From: Ignavibacteriales bacterium
GTDB taxonomy: Bacteria > Bacteroidota > Ignavibacteria > Ignavibacteriales > Melioribacteraceae
Direction: 5' to 3'
Assembly: GCA_007280825.1 (NCBI GenBank)
Contig: QYQI01000052.1
Coordinates: 1 to 15,850 of the forward strand
DNA: 15,850 bases
Each line of letters starts with the position of its first letter. Position 1 is the stretch's first letter. The translations under genes were made by a program, and so were the position numbers. The notes beneath the pieces were generated by a model. That model had not been told where the DNA came from. It saw only the letters and a list, made by a program, of their open reading frames with translations, and did not search any database. This document shows, piece after piece, positions 13,745 to 15,850 of the stretch.

Positions 13745-14561
13745 TTAATTTTTTGTAAAGCGTATGATTAAACCAAACTGATGAGTTAAACCAAGATCGG
13801 GATGTGAGAAAAAAGCATAATCAACTTGAACGAATTGATAAATAATTCCAATACCACCCGAGTAAGTATTCGGTTCGTTCGATGTCCCAATCCTAAGTTT
13901 GAAAAAATCCACCATTGAATATTCAGTACCCAATCTGATAGATGGATTAAAACCAATTTCCTTTTTTACGGCTGCACTGAATACAAGATCTTTAACAAAT
14001 TTTAGATCTGCACCAAGCCAAAAATACAGTTGGTATATCGTTAGATTCATTTGTTATTGATGATCTGGTTACATTATTAATAGCAAATCCAATTCCTATC
14101 TGTTCATTTAACTTTGCAATAGCTCCAATGTTAAAAACAATAACACCTTTACTGCCGTAATTTTTAATCGAGATGCTATGATAAACTGAACTCAATCCTA
14201 TGAGGAAGTTATTTGCGATCTTTTTTCCGTAACCGATAGCAAATTTATTTTCTTTATAAAGTTCAAAACCATAATTACTGTAACCTGCGCTGAAAGAACC
14301 AAATTGGGTTGGTTCGCAATATGCAACAAATGCATTTGCAAGTTCTTTAACTCCAAACGGAGCGGGTGAATAATAAAAGCCAATTTCACGCGTCTTTAAT
14401 TGAGCCAAACCTGCGGGATTATTAAATAATGAAAAAACATCATTAACTGAAGAAACATCAGAGTGAGCTAAAGCAATTTGTCCTGCCCCAGGTTGTTCTT
14501 GCGCGAAACTTTCACCCACAAACTTTAGTAGAAGGCAAAAGAGTACAAAAACGTATTTCAT
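13745..14561 (-). pseudogene. PorV-like outer-membrane barrel protein, frameshifted
   Basis: Two overlapping reading frames make one protein interrupted by a one-base shift. The first (start 14561) encodes a signal peptide MKYVFVLFCLLLKFVGESFA and a PorV/PorQ-like opening, SVNDVFSLFNNPAGLAQLKTRE, then barrel strands up to IPTVF. It then runs off into a TAA at 13992-13994. The second frame continues with LGADLKFVKDLVFSAAVKKE and ends with a terminal barrel strand, HQFGLIIRFTKN, at 13745. Removing one base from the run of five A at 14020-14024 joins them as IPTVFWLGADLKF and gives a 272-residue protein, a normal length for this family. PorV-type barrels are best known as shuttle proteins of type IX secretion. 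It is upstream of, and spaced 6 bases from, the helix-hairpin-helix barrel gene. Either the gene is inactivated, the slippery run is used for recoding, or the base is an assembly error. Confidence 0.7.
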
Positions 14562-14637
14562 ATATCTAACTTAAATGATTGTTTAATTTTTTCCAAATCT
14601 CTATTTTGAAATGTGGAATAAAGATTGGAGTGCAGGT

Positions 14638-15528
14638 ATGAAAAAAATATTTGTTGTTTTTTGCATGATTACCTTTCTTCCTGCTTTTCTTGTTGCTCAG
14701 GAACTTGATGCAACTGTTATCGTGAAGTATGAACAACTTGATATTTCTTCGCGTGAACGAGTGAACAATTTTAAGAATCAAATCCAGGACTATCTTAATA
14801 ATACAAAATATACCCGCAAAGCATGGGAAGGCGATAAGATCAAGTGTACATTCAATATTTTTTTTAACGGATCTGGCGATGAAATAAGTTATTCGGCTCA
14901 ATTAGTTATATCCAGCCAAAGACCAATTGAAGGAACTAAACTCAATTCATTAATGATGAGCATTCTCGATAATTCATGGTCATTCAAGTATCAGAAGAAT
15001 CAAGCAATGTATTTTAATCAAACAGACTTTGATCCGCTTACGAGTCTTCTCGATTTTTATGCTTATATAATTATTGGATTCGATTTTGATTCTTATTACA
15101 AATTAGGCGGAACAGATTTTTTTCAAAAGGCACTAGACATTGCAGCTAAAGGAGGAAGCAGTTCACCTAAGGGCTGGCAATATGAAAGCACTGCATATAA
15201 TAGAAGAGCACTGATTGATAATTTATTGAATGCAAAGTATCAGCAATTCCGCCAAGATTATTTTGATTATCATTATAACGGATTAGATTTGTACCATACC
15301 GAAGACCAAAAACAAAGTGCATACAATAATATTGTTAAGCTGATCTATAATTTAGAAAAGATGAGAGATCAGATAGATACGAGAAGTGTTTTGATGAAAG
15401 TATTTTTTGATGCTAAAGCAGGCGAGTTCATTGAGTATTTAAAAAATTATTCTGATAAATCAATTTTTATTACTCTGAAAAAACTTGATCCGCCACATAT
15501 TTCAAAGTATGATGAAGCGATGAAGTAG
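14638..15528 (+). CDS. porD: PorD / DUF4835 family protein, type IX secretion or gliding-associated
   Basis: A 296-residue secreted protein of the DUF4835 family, named PorD in type IX secretion studies. The ATG at 14638 is preferred to one at 14611 because it has a GGAG site 7 bases upstream and starts a signal peptide MKKIFVVFCMITFLPAFLVA with cleavage before Gln21. Family features follow in order: an ELDATVIVKYEQL strand, a GDKIKCTFNIFF strand, SSQRPIEGTKLNS, FDPLTSLLDFYAYIIIGFDFDSY, a GG-F-KA-IA region, RRALIDNLLNAKYQQFR, YHYNGLDLY and VFFDAKAGEFIEYL. It is transcribed divergently from the PorV-like gene across a 76-base gap, which is a sensible place for promoters of both, and it converges exactly stop to stop with the GNAT-like gene. 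Its precise role in secretion or motility is not known to me. Confidence 0.88.
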   Translation: MKKIFVVFCMITFLPAFLVAQELDATVIVKYEQLDISSRERVNNFKNQIQDYLNNTKYTRKAWEGDKIKCTFNIFFNGSGDEISYSAQLVISSQRPIEGTKLNSLMMSILDNSWSFKYQKNQAMYFNQTDFDPLTSLLDFYAYIIIGFDFDSYYKLGGTDFFQKALDIAAKGGSSSPKGWQYESTAYNRRALIDNLLNAKYQQFRQDYFDYHYNGLDLYHTEDQKQSAYNNIVKLIYNLEKMRDQIDTRSVLMKVFFDAKAGEFIEYLKNYSDKSIFITLKKLDPPHISKYDEAMK

Positions 15529-15850
15529 CTAATTACTAATTTCATAAACTCGGTATTTTTTATAAATCTCACCATTCATTACCTGAGCACCGCGGTTCAT
15601 CATAGCGTTATCTTCCAATATCCAGCTTGCTTCACCAAGAAAAATTCCGTTTTGTGCAGCACGGTTAACTATCTCCCAATAAAATACTGCATCAAGTCCG
15701 CGTTTTTGATATTCGGGAATTATTCCAAGTGTTAGAATTCGTGACCAAGTCATTTTTTTCTTTTGTGTATAAAGTTTTAAGAACCCAAATGGAAAAAGTT
15801 TTCCGTTCATAGATTTAAAGATCTGATTGTAGTCCAACATAACCAAAGCA
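15529..15850 (-). CDS. GNAT-like acetyltransferase, C-terminal part (partial)
   Basis: The frame is open through the window edge: codons upstream of 15846 continue as ...Ala-Leu-Val-Met-Leu-Asp-Tyr, so the start lies beyond 15850 and the ATG/TTG codons near 15841-15846 are internal. About 107 residues are visible. They resemble the C-terminal half of GNAT-fold proteins, with DYNQIFKSMNGKLFPFG, then LTLGIIPEYQKRGLDAVFYWE, where EYQKRGLD is the position of the acetyl-CoA-binding Q/R-x-x-G-x-A/G loop, and EASWILEDNAMMNRGAQVMNGE with a typical GNAT end, YKKYRVYEI. The substrate is unknown. The TAG stop abuts the porD stop with no base between them. Confidence 0.68.
   Translation of the reverse strand, partial: ALVMLDYNQIFKSMNGKLFPFGFLKLYTQKKKMTWSRILTLGIIPEYQKRGLDAVFYWEIVNRAAQNGIFLGEASWILEDNAMMNRGAQVMNGEIYKKYRVYEISN

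Overview
The window is AT-rich DNA with Bacteroidota/Ignavibacteriota (FCB-group) features: a TonB-dependent receptor followed by a DUF4249-type lipoprotein, a DUF4835/PorD protein, a PorV-like barrel, many Cys17 lipoproteins or signal-peptide proteins, and mostly weak Shine-Dalgarno sites. Ignavibacteria or a close relative is my best guess. This rests on gene content, not on any phylogenetic marker. No rRNA, tRNA, CRISPR array or transposase gene was seen.

Layout. (1) 1-2856, plus strand: the 3' end of a TonB-dependent receptor, a DUF4249-like lipoprotein that overlaps it, and a lipoprotein with two PEGA domains and a seven-repeat propeller. This looks like an outer-membrane uptake/sensing operon. 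(2) 2880-11648, minus strand, transcribed from right to left: an isocitrate/homoisocitrate-type dehydrogenase, an HD-domain protein with a broken HD doublet, a small four-helix-bundle gene bounded by inverted heptamer repeats, a one-chain aconitase-superfamily enzyme that reads like fungal homoaconitase (LYS4), a MmgE/PrpD-family protein, a CitD-CitE fusion and CitF. (3) 11756-14561, minus strand: a helix-hairpin-helix plus beta-barrel outer-membrane protein, downstream of a PorV-like barrel gene broken by a single-base frameshift. (4) 14638-15528, plus strand: PorD/DUF4835. (5) 15529-15850, minus strand: the C-terminal part of a GNAT-like protein cut by the window edge.

How the genes fit together. 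Region 2 encodes a chain of tricarboxylic-acid enzymes. The dehydrogenase interconverts a 2-oxo acid plus CO2 with an isocitrate-type acid, the aconitase-type enzyme and perhaps PrpD interconvert tricarboxylic-acid isomers, and a citrate-lyase-type complex cleaves the product. Run reductively this would be 2-oxoglutarate to isocitrate to citrate to acetate plus oxaloacetate. The homoaconitase and LYS12-like features leave a C7 homocitrate pathway or another 2-hydroxy acid substrate open. No citrate or homocitrate synthase, citrate lyase ligase (CitC), CitG/CitX or transporter gene lies in the window.

The most unusual items are this enzyme combination, the CitD-CitE fusion with an altered prosthetic-group site, and the repeat-bounded four-helix cassette that interrupts the operon and appears to supply the stop codon of the HD gene.
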